Source of the DNA: an uncultured Chlorobiaceae bacterium
Lineage (GTDB): Bacteria; Bacteroidota; Chlorobiia; Chlorobiales; Chlorobiaceae
DNA length: 64,000 nucleotides
Direction: 5' to 3'
NCBI GenBank assembly: GCA_903994635.1
Contig: CAJEXQ010000008.1
Span: 33,370 to 97,369, forward strand
Part shown: positions 33,574 to 43,300 of the stretch, one piece after another
How positions within the stretch are numbered: position 1 is the stretch's first letter
Layout: the number at the start of each line of letters is the position of its first letter
Position numbers and translations under genes: made by a program
The notes under the pieces: model-generated
What the model saw: the letters and a program-made list of their open reading frames with translations, nothing else
The model's database searches: none
Told to the model about the DNA's origin: nothing

Positions 33574-34197
33574 TCATATAAAGAGCATTGAGCACAGTAT
33601 GCCAACTGTTGCGCTGACAAGAGGTATCGCAAGATTATCGTCAATTCTGAAGTTGCCGATACGCACCATAAAGGCTTCGGTTATTGTTGCGGTGATTGCC
33701 ATGGCAAGTCCGACAAACGGATTCAGTCCCGGCACAAGGGTAACAACAAGCAATGCCGAGAGAAAAAAAGCAGCGCTTCCCTCCATGCTTTTTTGTCCGA
33801 ACCGGTGTTTCCCCAGGATTTTTCCAACAATTGCAGCCAGGGTATCGGAAACAGCGACCAGAGTAAATGCGGTGACGGCAATGATTTTAGGAAAAAAGAG
33901 CACCAGAAGAAGAGCTGCCATGACAATGTGGGTGGCTCCATTCAAATAGGTTTTATTCCCTTCGAGTTCATGCTGTCTCAGCATTGAGTCGAACGTTTTA
34001 TGGTACCATCCCGAAACGGGCGGGAAAAAATTTTTCAGGAGGTCAATCAGAAAAAAACCGAAAAAAAGCGGCACAAGAAGCAGAAGTGTAAATTCCCTGC
34101 TGATAAACCAGTAGATCACCGGGATCGAAAGTGACGAAAGGTGAATAGCTTTTCGCGCAACTTCGTAGCGGAGTTCCAGCCGGTCGATCTCTTCCAT
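33574..34197 (-). CDS. Dolichol/polyprenol kinase-like membrane protein
   Basis: This 207-residue protein has about six transmembrane helices and the conserved segments of the CTP-dependent dolichol kinase/diacylglycerol kinase (Dgk1/Sec59) group: RKAIHLSSLSIPVIYW near the N-terminus, TAFTLVAVSDTLAAIVGKILGKHRFG, KSMEGSAAFFL and a final helix with NFRIDDNLAIPLVS. Bacterial members probably phosphorylate a lipid alcohol such as a polyprenol or phytol. In a phototroph, phytol recycling is one possibility, but substrate is not readable from sequence. ATG 34197 is preferred over a TTG three codons upstream. Confidence 0.8.
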   Translation of the reverse strand: MEEIDRLELRYEVARKAIHLSSLSIPVIYWFISREFTLLLLVPLFFGFFLIDLLKNFFPPVSGWYHKTFDSMLRQHELEGNKTYLNGATHIVMAALLLVLFFPKIIAVTAFTLVAVSDTLAAIVGKILGKHRFGQKSMEGSAAFFLSALLVVTLVPGLNPFVGLAMAITATITEAFMVRIGNFRIDDNLAIPLVSATVGILCSMLFI

Positions 34198-34519
34198 GGT
34201 ATACAATGTGCTGTGTAACGTCGTAAAAATAGTTTGCGGGAGAGTGTGGCATGCTCATGCCATTTTCATGGTCTGAATATACACGGAAATCTTGGTAAGA
34301 GAAAATGCATACTTCTTTTTGCCTGTGGTGATCTGAACCTTGTCATTTCGACGAATGAAGTGAGGAGAAATCTTATAGCACCATAAGCCAGATTTCTCGC
34401 TGATGCTCGAAATGACAGTCTTGCTTTTATCCAGTGCAGCCGCCTTTGCGTGGTTGTAGGCGTTCCGGTTTTTCGTATTTTCTGGCAGCGCATTTTAAAA
34501 TTGAGTTCAGACCAAGCCC
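34198..34519. other. Intergenic stretch carrying a palindromic dispersed-type repeat
   Basis: This 322-base gap between divergent genes contains no open frame I would call. Its main content is the nested inverted repeat at 34341-34417, described separately. Promoters for the kinase-like gene and ppx should lie on either side of it. Confidence 0.5.
34341..34417. repeat. Nested inverted repeat (REP-like element)
   Basis: The outer arms TGTCATTTCGA and TCGAAATGACA are an exact 11-bp inverted repeat. Inner arms GAGAAATCT and AGATTTCTC are an exact 9-bp inverted repeat, so the 77 bases would fold into one long hairpin. I recall the TGTCATTTCGA...GAGAAATCT pattern as a frequent interspersed palindrome in Bacteroidetes/Chlorobi and other genomes. 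Confidence 0.75.
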
Positions 34520-36085
34520 ATGACGACTGAAAAATTACGAGTAGCGGCTATTGACCTTGGCACCAACTCTTTTCACATGATTATTGTTGAAGAGAGCAAG
34601 GAGAAGGGGATTGTGGAGATTGATCGGGTAAAGGATATGATTTGCATTGGTCGAGGCAGTATCTCAACGAAAATGCTTGATGAAGAGGCGATGGAATCGG
34701 GGATTGCCGCGTTGAAGAATTTTCTGATTCTTGCCTTACAGCATGGAGTGGCTTCGGAAAATGTGATTGCCTTTGCCACAAGCGCTATTCGGGAAGCAAA
34801 AAATCGGGGGGATTTTCTCCGCAGGATCAGGGCGGAGACCGGCCTGAAAGTGAAGGTTATTTCAGGAAAGGAGGAGGCTGAGTTTATCTATTACGGAGTT
34901 CGCAATGCCGTGAAGATTGGCAAAACCGCAGATCTTCTTTTCGATATTGGGGGGGGATCTGTTGAGTTTGTTCTCGTGGATATCAGAGGGGTGCAGCTTC
35001 TTGAGAGTCGTAAAATAGGTGTGTCAAGAATGCGTGAACGCTTTGTTACAACAGAACCCATTGCTGGGCATGAAATCAAGATGCTCGAACAGTTTTTTGC
35101 GGCGGAGATGGTCTCTGCCGTTGAAAAAGCCACTGAACTCAAGGTGACCCGGGCGATTGCCTCTTCGGGTACGGCCCAGAATATTGCTCGTATGATCCGC
35201 TCCATGAATGGCCGAGAGAGCGACGTTTCACTTAATAACAGTACTTTTACCCGAAAAGAGTTTCAGGCTCTTTACAAGGTTGTTCTGCCACTTGGCGCGG
35301 CTGAAAGGAAGAAGGTGACCGGTCTTGACGAAAAAAGGGTTGACTTTATTGTTCCGGGGCTGATTCTTGTTGACATGATTTTCAGGCTTTTTAATCTTGA
35401 AGAGATCGTGATTTCAGATTCAGCCCTGCGGGAGGGAATGGTGCTTCACTATCTGAAGAGCCGTTTTTCGACCGTACTGAAGCCAAGCGATGAGGAAGAG
35501 CTTGATATTCGAAGGGAGAGCGTCAATGAACTCGGCTTTCGCTGCGACTGGAATCGTGATCATGCAGAGCATATAGCGGGCCTCAGCTTGCAGTTGTTCG
35601 ACAAGCTGGCAGCAGTGCACCGTCTTGAAAAACCTTACCGTGAGCTGCTGGAGTATGCGTCGCTGCTTCATAATATTGGAGTAGTTATTTCAATCACTGC
35701 CCATCACAAGCATAGCCAGTATATCATTATGAATGGCGAGCTTCGTGGTTTTTCTCCTTCGGAAATCGATGTTATCGGCCATGTTGTCCGGTATCACCGA
35801 AAATCACAGCCGTCAGAGAAGCATATTGCCTACAGTATTCTCAAGCCAGTGCATAAACGGGCAGTTGATGTGCTTTCCGGTATTCTTCGTCTTGCCAACG
35901 GTCTTGAGCGTGGTCACCGGCAGAATGTCCAGAAAATTAGCGTTGAGGTCAAGGGGAGCGCTATTACTCTTTACCTGAAAACCCGTTATGAGCCTGATAT
36001 CGAAATTTGGGCAGCCAATTTGCTGAAACCGTGGCTTGAAACTGTTTTGCACAAAACCATTGTAATTGAATATGGCCTGAAATGA
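34520..36085 (+). CDS. ppx: Exopolyphosphatase / Ppx-GppA family phosphatase with HD-like domain
   Basis: This 521-residue protein has the actin-like ATPase fold of Ppx/GppA: AIDLGTNSFHMIIVE (residues 11-25), TSAIREAKNRGDFL, DIGGGSVEFVLVD and SDSALREGMVLHYL near 300. The C-terminal domain is HD-like (DHAEHIAGLSLQLFDKLA, LLEYASLLHNIGVVIS), with His-Asn where a classic HD domain has His-Asp. It hydrolyses polyphosphate or pppGpp; sequence alone does not separate the two roles. Its stop overlaps the pabB start by 4 bases, so the two are coupled. Confidence 0.92.
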   Translation: MTTEKLRVAAIDLGTNSFHMIIVEESKEKGIVEIDRVKDMICIGRGSISTKMLDEEAMESGIAALKNFLILALQHGVASENVIAFATSAIREAKNRGDFLRRIRAETGLKVKVISGKEEAEFIYYGVRNAVKIGKTADLLFDIGGGSVEFVLVDIRGVQLLESRKIGVSRMRERFVTTEPIAGHEIKMLEQFFAAEMVSAVEKATELKVTRAIASSGTAQNIARMIRSMNGRESDVSLNNSTFTRKEFQALYKVVLPLGAAERKKVTGLDEKRVDFIVPGLILVDMIFRLFNLEEIVISDSALREGMVLHYLKSRFSTVLKPSDEEELDIRRESVNELGFRCDWNRDHAEHIAGLSLQLFDKLAAVHRLEKPYRELLEYASLLHNIGVVISITAHHKHSQYIIMNGELRGFSPSEIDVIGHVVRYHRKSQPSEKHIAYSILKPVHKRAVDVLSGILRLANGLERGHRQNVQKISVEVKGSAITLYLKTRYEPDIEIWAANLLKPWLETVLHKTIVIEYGLK

Positions 36086-37911
36086 AGGAAGAGGTCACTT
36101 TTGAGCGGATTGCGGCCACTCTTTCAAGGGAGGGTTCGCTCTGGTTTGAATCGGCCTTTTGTAAAGCGGATGAGGGCGGCGGGCTGCTTTTTTCGGAGCC
36201 CGTGGAGGTTGTGATGCTCTCCTCCCTGACGGAGCTTGAACCATTTTTTCGTACGCTCGAAGAAAAGCTTGGGCCGGGTTATTTTCTTGCGGGTTGGCTG
36301 ACGTATGAGGCGGGCTATGGCTTTGAACAGATATTTATTGATGGTTGTGAGGACGAAGGTGCAGCCACTCCTCTTGGCTGGTTCGGTCTTTACCGGCAGC
36401 CGGAGCGTTTCTCAGCCAGGGAGGTTGAGCATCTTTTTTCAGAGGAGGCTACATTCAGTACGGGCGCACTATCGTTCAATCTTTCTGAAGAGGAGTATGC
36501 CCGGAAAATAAGGACGATCAAGGCTGAAATTGCGGCAGGAAATCTCTATCAGGTCAATTTTACGGGGCGTTATCGTTTTGGTTTTAACGCTTCGCCATTA
36601 GCCCTCTTCTCAGCATTGAGAGCTGCACAACCCTCCTCATACACGGCATTTATCAACAGCGGCAAGCGCACTATCCTCTCTTTTTCTCCCGAGCTTTTTT
36701 TTGCGAAGCGAGGTGCAGTCATTGAAACCATGCCGATGAAGGGTACCGCTCCAAGAGGCCAGAGCGCCGAAGAGGATCGTCGTCTGAAAGAGGGGCTCGG
36801 CCAATGCCCAAAAAACCTGGCGGAAAATCTCATGATTGTTGATCTTCTGCGCAATGATCTCGGACGTATATGCAAGCCTGGCACCGTCGAGGCAGGGGGA
36901 TTGTTTGCTACCGAAAGCTGGCCGACACTCCATCAGATGGTTTCAACAATCAGGGGAGAGCATCGGGATGATGTCGGGTTATATGAACTTTTCAGGGCGC
37001 TTTATCCTTGTGGTTCCATTACCGGAGCGCCTAAAATAAGCGCCATGAAGCTGATTCGTAGCCTTGAACCGGAGCCAAGAGGGATCTATACCGGAACGAT
37101 TGGCTTTATGACACCTGATCGAGACATGGTGTTTAGCGTGGCAATCCGGACGGTCGAGCTGAGCGGAGAGGAAGGTATTTATGGTTCAGGAGGCGGCATT
37201 GTCTGGGATTCCGATCCTAAGGAGGAGTACAGGGAGTGCCAGCTCAAGGCAAAGATTCTGGCCAGCGCGGTCGGGCAGAACTTTAATCTTTTTGAGAGCA
37301 TTCTTTGGGCGGGAGGTTACCTCTGGCTTGAGGAACATATCGAGCGGCTTGCTTTGTCGGCCATTGCGCTTGGCTTTCCCTGCAATAAAGCCGTTGCCAT
37401 TCTGATGCTTGAACGTCAAGAAGAGGAGCTGCGCCAATTCGGCGACCGTTTCAAGGTAAGGCTCACTCTCTCCTTTCAGGGGCTCTTCACGCTCAGTTGT
37501 GAGAAGGTTGAGCCGCTCAATTCAGTTGGGCTTCTGCGTTTGTTTCTTTCTGGCCAGCCAGTTGATTCATCACAACCACTACTTTACCACAAAACAACTT
37601 CCAGGGAGCTCTACAACCATGCTTATGCTCGTGCGCAGCAAAAGGGCTACGATGAGGTTATTTTTCTCAATGAACGAGGGGAGGTAACTGAAGGGGCAAT
37701 CAGTAACATTTTTATCCGCAAGGGGCGCTATTTTTATACGCCACCAATTCACTGTGGTTTGCTGAACGGCATGTTTCGTCGTTACTTTCTTGCCACCCGG
37801 CCATGGGTAACAGAAAAAGTTCTGACGGTTCAGGAGTTGAGGGAGGCCGATATGGTGTATATCGCAAATTCAGTAAGAGGTATGATAGCTGGTTCTTTCT
37901 TGGTTTTATAG
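36082..37911 (+). CDS. pabBC: Bifunctional aminodeoxychorismate synthase component I / 4-amino-4-deoxychorismate lyase
   Basis: This 609-residue fusion makes 4-aminobenzoate for folate. Residues 1-390 are a chorismate-binding PabB domain: Lys220 in ETMPMKGTAPRG is the nucleophile that marks aminodeoxychorismate synthases, and PCGSITGAPKISAMK is the family signature. Residues from about 395 form a fold-type-IV PLP lyase (PabC) with LYHKTTSRELYN (Lys that holds PLP), VIFLNERGEVTEGAISNIFIRKG and a final YIANSVRG. No pabA is adjacent; folP, the next enzyme of the pathway branch, is 6 kb away. The stop codon lies in a perfect 28-bp palindrome. Confidence 0.93.
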   Translation: MKEEVTFERIAATLSREGSLWFESAFCKADEGGGLLFSEPVEVVMLSSLTELEPFFRTLEEKLGPGYFLAGWLTYEAGYGFEQIFIDGCEDEGAATPLGWFGLYRQPERFSAREVEHLFSEEATFSTGALSFNLSEEEYARKIRTIKAEIAAGNLYQVNFTGRYRFGFNASPLALFSALRAAQPSSYTAFINSGKRTILSFSPELFFAKRGAVIETMPMKGTAPRGQSAEEDRRLKEGLGQCPKNLAENLMIVDLLRNDLGRICKPGTVEAGGLFATESWPTLHQMVSTIRGEHRDDVGLYELFRALYPCGSITGAPKISAMKLIRSLEPEPRGIYTGTIGFMTPDRDMVFSVAIRTVELSGEEGIYGSGGGIVWDSDPKEEYRECQLKAKILASAVGQNFNLFESILWAGGYLWLEEHIERLALSAIALGFPCNKAVAILMLERQEEELRQFGDRFKVRLTLSFQGLFTLSCEKVEPLNSVGLLRLFLSGQPVDSSQPLLYHKTTSRELYNHAYARAQQKGYDEVIFLNERGEVTEGAISNIFIRKGRYFYTPPIHCGLLNGMFRRYFLATRPWVTEKVLTVQELREADMVYIANSVRGMIAGSFLVL

Positions 37912-37931
37912 GAGTTATAACTCCTATAAAA
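37904..37931. repeat. 28-bp perfect palindrome at the end of pabBC
   Basis: TTTTATAGGAGTTA is followed at once by its reverse complement, giving a palindrome without loop that includes the pabBC stop codon. The bases downstream on the plus strand are A, not T, so it is not a standard intrinsic terminator for pabBC; a weak hairpin or an operator-like site is possible. Confidence 0.8.
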
Positions 37932-38011
37932 AAAACAACCAATTGAAGTAACCCCGAAATAACCCTATATTCACCCATTATACCAATTCAATAACCTCCA
38001 ATTCACCCACC

Positions 38012-38461
38012 ATGCGCGACCATACTCCTGATTTTATAATGCATGAGCTTACTGAGGACAACAAAGTGCTCATTCGCCAGACCGTACAGCAGCTTCTCGA
38101 AAAGCTGGCCAGTGACGGCAAGCTTACCGCAGATGCCCTGCTTGAATTCTGGGTTGAAGTTCCCGGTCTCAAGCGTGCCAGGGGGACGTTCAGGGGTGGA
38201 TTTCTGATGCCCGACAGTTTCATCTATCTCAGCGACTATTTCAAGTCGGAGCAGGGGATGCTGGAAGCTGGAGAGGCTTATGCGGGCTCTCTTGAAAAGG
38301 TCTGGGGCGACCTGCTCGACGAACTTTATTATCAGATTGAAATTTTTACCTCGCCAGTCCCTTCCGCTAAGGGTGTCACACTTGAATTATGGGCAGGCAA
38401 TCGCCATCGTCCGGAGGGTGAGTGGATATACGCTGTTGACAGTAAAGTCGAACTCGGTTAG
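38012..38461 (+). CDS. Conserved-looking hypothetical protein
   Basis: This 149-residue acidic protein contains no motif I recognise. It has an amphipathic N-terminal half (HELTEDNKVLIRQTVQQLLEKL, then LTADALLEFWVEVPGL) and a more beta-like C-terminus (FTSPVPSAKGVTLELWAGNRH). No signal peptide or membrane segment is visible, so it should be cytoplasmic. Codon use is like the neighbouring core genes, and its end overlaps the convergent nth gene by 4 bases, both pointing to a real gene. A lineage-specific Chlorobi protein is the most likely status. Confidence 0.6.
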   Translation: MRDHTPDFIMHELTEDNKVLIRQTVQQLLEKLASDGKLTADALLEFWVEVPGLKRARGTFRGGFLMPDSFIYLSDYFKSEQGMLEAGEAYAGSLEKVWGDLLDELYYQIEIFTSPVPSAKGVTLELWAGNRHRPEGEWIYAVDSKVELG

Positions 38462-39096
38462 CTTTTGGTGGGATAGTCGCAGATGCTGCTGACGGTACAG
38501 TTTGCGCAGTCAGGCTTTTTCGCCTTGCAGGTGTAGCGTCCGTGCAGCAGCAGATAGTGATGAAAGTCGATAACCCACGCTTCTGGAATAATCTTCATCA
38601 GCTCAACTTCGGTTTGTTCAACTTTTGTGGTTTTTACCAGTCCAATTCTGTTTGAAACGCGGTGTACATGGGTGTCTACCGGCATGACCGGTTGGCCGAA
38701 GGCGTTTCCGAGCACAACATTTGCTGTTTTTCTGCCAACCCCTGGCAGAGTTTCGAGTTCTTCCCTTGTTTCTGGCACCTTCCCCCCAAAACGCTCAATC
38801 AGTATGCGGCTTACATCGAGAATGTTTTTTGCCTTGTTGTTGAAATAGTTGATGGTGCGTACAAAACCTTTTACCTCGTCAAGCGCCATCACACTCATAC
38901 TTTGTGCATCGGGTGCACGACGAAAAAGTTCACGGGTGATAATGTTCACCTGTTTGTCTGTTGCCTGGGCCGCCAGAATGGTGGCCACAAGCAACTGAAA
39001 CGGGCTGTTGTACTGCAACTCGCTTTTCGGATGCGGATAGTTGAGGCCAAGCGCGTCATTGAGAAAAACAATCTTCTCTTCAGGGGCCATGCTCAA
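38458..39096 (-). CDS. nth: Endonuclease III
   Basis: This 212-residue bifunctional DNA glycosylase/AP-lyase removes oxidised pyrimidines in base excision repair. The helix-hairpin-helix LPGVGRKTANVVLG carries catalytic Lys123, Asp141 follows in VDTHVHR, and the 4Fe-4S cluster cysteines are 190, 197, 200 and 206 (C-x6-C-x2-C-x5-C). Length is normal. It is the last gene of the minus-strand run folP-smc-HAD-nusB-nth, with 6 bases to nusB. Confidence 0.96.
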   Translation of the reverse strand: MSMAPEEKIVFLNDALGLNYPHPKSELQYNSPFQLLVATILAAQATDKQVNIITRELFRRAPDAQSMSVMALDEVKGFVRTINYFNNKAKNILDVSRILIERFGGKVPETREELETLPGVGRKTANVVLGNAFGQPVMPVDTHVHRVSNRIGLVKTTKVEQTEVELMKIIPEAWVIDFHHYLLLHGRYTCKAKKPDCANCTVSSICDYPTKS

Positions 39097-39102
39097 CTCC
39101 TC

Positions 39103-39618
39103 TCAGTTGTCAAGAGTGGTTTTCTCGGCCTCACTCTCTGTTTGCTGTTGCTTAGCCACGGATTGGTCAATCAGTCCCCTTCCGTTTTTATGAACCATTC
39201 CTGCCGCTTTAAGATCATTGAAAATTGCATCAAGAATGCCATTGACAAACTTGCTGCTTTTATCGGTGCTGTTGAATTTTTTAGCGATTTCAATGGCTTC
39301 ATTAATCGACACCTTGGGGGGAATATCCTCACAGTAGAGAATTTCTGTCAGCGCCATCCGGATGATATTTTTATCAATAATAGCGATCCGGCTCATATCC
39401 CAGTTGAAGGTATGCTTCACTATATATTGGTCAATCTCCTCCTTATGCTCTTTGATGCTGTTCAGAAGCAGATTGAAAAACTTCATGGCATTGGTGTCGG
39501 CAAGAATCTCTTCGGTCAAAAGCCAGCCAGCAGCAGAGTCTATATCGGTATCCCGGATTTCAATGGTGTAGAGCGCCTGCAATATTTTTTCACGGATTTG
39601 CCGTCTGTAGGTCTTCAT
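39103..39618 (-). CDS. nusB: Transcription antitermination protein NusB
   Basis: This 171-residue all-helical protein binds boxA RNA with S10 in rRNA antitermination. Typical blocks are [17 protein letters not shown] at the N-terminus, [22 protein letters not shown] and [31 protein letters not shown] (residues 70-140). The last 25 residues are polar and probably disordered. It lies 11 bases downstream of the HAD phosphatase gene and 6 bases upstream of nth, so the three are probably one transcript. Confidence 0.94.
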   Translation of the reverse strand: MKTYRRQIREKILQALYTIEIRDTDIDSAAGWLLTEEILADTNAMKFFNLLLNSIKEHKEEIDQYIVKHTFNWDMSRIAIIDKNIIRMALTEILYCEDIPPKVSINEAIEIAKKFNSTDKSSKFVNGILDAIFNDLKAAGMVHKNGRGLIDQSVAKQQQTESEAEKTTLDN

Positions 39619-39629
39619 TAAAAGAGCAG

Positions 39630-40331
39630 TTAATTGGTTGAGGATTGAAGGATTTCACTGAGAACAGCATCCGTGTGGCTCAAGTTTTCATACAGAACAT
39701 GCGGATTGTGTTTTTTCAGCTCCTCCGTTGAATAGGTGCCGGTTGCCACGGCGATAGATTTTGCGTTCAGAACTCTGGCGCACACAATATCGTGCTCCGT
39801 ATCACCAATAATAATAATATCTTGATCAGAAAATTGAATGCCAGTAAGCTGGTGTGCCCTGTGCACGGCAACCGGTGGCAGGTCGTTGCGATGCTCTCCG
39901 TCGTCAGCAAAAGCGCCAAACGGAAAATAGTGGTTAATCTCGGGAAGGAGTAATTTGTGGCGTCCGGAAGCTTCAAAATTTCCGGTCAGCAACCCAAGCA
40001 TCAGTTCGGAATGGCCCGAAAGTTCATCAAGAAGTTCACGAATACCCTTCATGAGGATAACATCCGAAGGTTTGGAATAAGTTCGGAACATCTCGATATA
40101 GGTTGTTTTTGCCTGTTCGAATTTTTCTGAAATTTCGGCAGTACTCAATCCTCCGTTATACAAAACTTCATAGATAATGTTACTGTCCATCTTGCCGGCA
40201 AAATTGCAACTGCCCGCGCTCCCTTCGGTTCCATAGACCTCCCGCAGGGCATCCACAAGGATACTGCGGTTGATAGCCCCGATCGAAAGCAATGTTCCAT
40301 CGATGTCAAATAACACCAGTTTCTTCAGCAT
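39630..40331 (-). CDS. HAD-family hydrolase (phosphoglycolate phosphatase-like)
   Basis: This 233-residue HAD phosphatase has motif [10 protein letters not shown] (the two catalytic Asp), motif [11 protein letters not shown], and motif [21 protein letters not shown] near residue 175, with an alpha-helical cap between motifs I and II. Members of this subgroup dephosphorylate small sugar or glycolate phosphates; substrate cannot be assigned. The cap is of the C1 type. The gene sits 18 bases after smc within the folP-to-nth run. Confidence 0.88.
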   Translation of the reverse strand: MLKKLVLFDIDGTLLSIGAINRSILVDALREVYGTEGSAGSCNFAGKMDSNIIYEVLYNGGLSTAEISEKFEQAKTTYIEMFRTYSKPSDVILMKGIRELLDELSGHSELMLGLLTGNFEASGRHKLLLPEINHYFPFGAFADDGEHRNDLPPVAVHRAHQLTGIQFSDQDIIIIGDTEHDIVCARVLNAKSIAVATGTYSTEELKKHNPHVLYENLSHTDAVLSEILQSSTN

Positions 40332-40349
40332 ATATTCTCCCTGCGTCTC

Positions 40350-43300
40350 TCAAAGTCTTATTTTCTCAAGTCGTACAGGTATCAGCATCGACACCCCCTC
40401 CTCTTCCATGGTCACACCGTACAGCGACTGGCATGATGCCATGGTTTTTTTGTTATGCGTAACAATAATGAATTGGGTGTTATTCTCAAATTTTTTCAGG
40501 AGTTTAATGAACCGGGAGACGTTGGCATCGTCCAGCGGGGCATCTACTTCATCAAGAATGCAGAAGGGACTTGGCTTTACCAGATAGATGGCAAAGAGGA
40601 GCGAAAGCGCTGTCAGGGCCTTTTCACCACCACTCAACTGCTCTATGGAGAGTGGTTTTTTCCCCTTTGGTTTTGCAACGATCTCAATATGGGCATCGAG
40701 TGGATCTTCTTCAGCATGAATCAGCAGGTCAACTTCATCTTCAGGATCGAAAAGCTCCCTGAAAATGGTGATAAAGTTTTTTCTTACGTCGCGAAATGTT
40801 GCCTCAAATTTTTGCAAGGCTGTTTTGTTGATCTCCTCAATGGTTGAGCGAAGCTGACTTTCGGAGCTGATCAGATCCGCCTTCTGTTCTACAAGAAAAT
40901 CGAGTCGCCCTTTTTCTCCCTCATACTCAAGAAGAGCCAGCTCGTTGACGGCGCCAAACTCTTCACGCTGTTTCGTCAAAGAATCAAGCCTCTGCTGTGA
41001 GGCCGCTTGATCGAATGCTGGTGGCAGCATTGGTTTTGGCATTGTTGCAAGGTCGCAGTTGTGTTTTAACCGTGACTCTGTGAAGAGATGATCTATCATG
41101 AGTTCAAGTTTTATCCGTTCGTTGTTGAGAGCGGAAAGAAGCTGCTGCCCCACATCATGTTTTCTTCTCAAGTCCCTGATAGTTGCCAGTGCTTCATGAT
41201 GTTGCGCCTGATGTTCCCGGTAAGCTGATTCAAGTTCATTTGCCATTTTTTGCTCTCCGGCAGCCATAAGAAGCATTGCTTCAAGCTCCTTATGCATCCG
41301 GTCTGCTGTTTTTTCTTCTGTCCCCTGCCTTTTTTCGGCGGAGGCAATCTCGCTCTTCAGCCTTTTGACCTCTTCCTGGAGTGTAACCTTGCTCTCTGAA
41401 CAGGCAGCTATGCTGATCTTGAGCTTTTCAAGATCAAGCAGGGCATCCTTGTAGAGGCCCTGACGGGTATGAAGGTCGCGGCCAAATTGATGATGGCGTG
41501 TTTCAAGGGTGGTCAACTTCTCCTGCAGCAAGAGGATTTTTTCCCTGGAGAGCGAGGCCTGCGAAGCACTGCTGTTGATTGTTGGCAGAAGCCGCTGCAG
41601 TTCAGTTTCGCTGTCGTTTTTCTGGAGGAGCAGAGCAACAATCTCCTCTCCAGCCTGCCCGATTTCCGCCCTCATGCCGCTCTTTTCAGCGTCCATTCGC
41701 ACGGAGTTCTTTTCAAGCGCGCCAAGTTCCGCCGCAAGCCGCTCAATGTCCCTGCGTTGTTCGGCTCTTTTCAGTGATGTTAGTGTATTCTGCAGGAGGT
41801 GGAGTACCTTCTCTTCTTCCGCTATTGCTCTTTCCAGCAAGGCAAGCTCTTTTTGAAGGCGGTCGCGCTCGGATTTTTTTCCAAGACGCAACCCTTCACT
41901 GCTTTTTGCGCTTCCGCCGAACAGCAGCCCCTTTCCGGTAAATGTTTCCCCTTCAAGAGTGACAAATGTGCTTTCGGGATTGTGTATGGCAAGGGTTTCT
42001 GCGGTTTCAAGATCGGGCACGATATAGCTTCTTCCGAGCAGCAGCCCCAGAACGTTGTGAAGTGCCAAAGGATAGTCGATAACAGCGATCGTTTTTTCAG
42101 CGCCAATGATCTCGGGGTAATCACTCCTGGGGTTCTCTCTGACAAGATCAAGCACAAGAAAATGGACTTTTCCTTTGTTGGAGCGTGTCAGCGAGGCGAT
42201 TCCCTCTTTGGCCTCGCTGAGCGAAGAGCAGAGATAATAGCTCATGCTGTCGCCCAGTGCGGCATTTACCGCTTTGCGGTAGCTGCTCTCAAGCGATACC
42301 AGATCCGACAGGCAGCCCAGTCCGGTTTTTCCGTTTTTCTGTTTTTCGAGGAACCCTATCCCTTCAGGCATTCCCTCAAAATTGTCGAGCACCGAATTGG
42401 CAAGCAGAATCTGGTTATCTATTCTCTCACGGATGGATCGTTGCTGAAAGAGAACATCCTTTTTTTCCACAATCTGCTGGTTCATCTCCTCGTGATGTCT
42501 TTGCAATAAACTTTCGTCTTCTCTGGCTTTGGCGATCTCCGCTTTCTGGTGGATTATCTCTCTTGACAGTTTATCCTCTGTTTCGCCTGATATCTTCAGC
42601 TTTTCCAGAAGAGCCAGTTTTTTGGACTCAAGTCGCGCAATTGCTGTTCGCAGGTGCTCTTTTTTCGATTCAAGATTCTGTTTGGTGAGGGCGAGACGGT
42701 TTGCCGCGCTCTGCTCCTCAGCGCTACGTTTGCGCTCGCAGGCCAGGTCGCTTCTCTGCTGCCCAAGCGCACTGTTGAGCTGGTCGTGCTCAGCCACAAG
42801 GCTCTGAAATGCGGTGTGCAGGTTGTTGCATGTTGCTTCACCAGGTGCTTTGCGTTCAAGCAACTCGTGTTCGAGTTGCTCCTGTTCATGGATTTTCTGC
42901 TCTTTTTTGCTGCTCATTGCCCGGAGCCTTGCCATGTCAGCCAGAAGGCTTTTTTGGCGCTCTTCATGTTGCAAGAGCTGCTTTTCAAGAGCATGAATCC
43001 GTTGGTTACTTTCGTTCAGTTTTTTTTGTGTTGCCGAGAGAGAGCTCTCCTGCGTGAGCAGCAACAGCTCAGTTTGCTGAGAAGTGCTCTCCTCAGTGGC
43101 AATGTTTGTGGCGCATGCCAGATTCAGCAGCTCCTCGTCCCTGATGCGTCGCTGCATCGGTTCAAGCTTTTCGCGGAGCTCTTCCATTGATAGCCAGGAG
43201 AGGGCAAGATCAAGTTCCCGAATCGTGTTTTTCAGTTCCCTCAGCTTTTCAGCTTTTCTCACTTGCAGTTTCAGGCTTCGCACCTTTTTTTCAACCTCGG

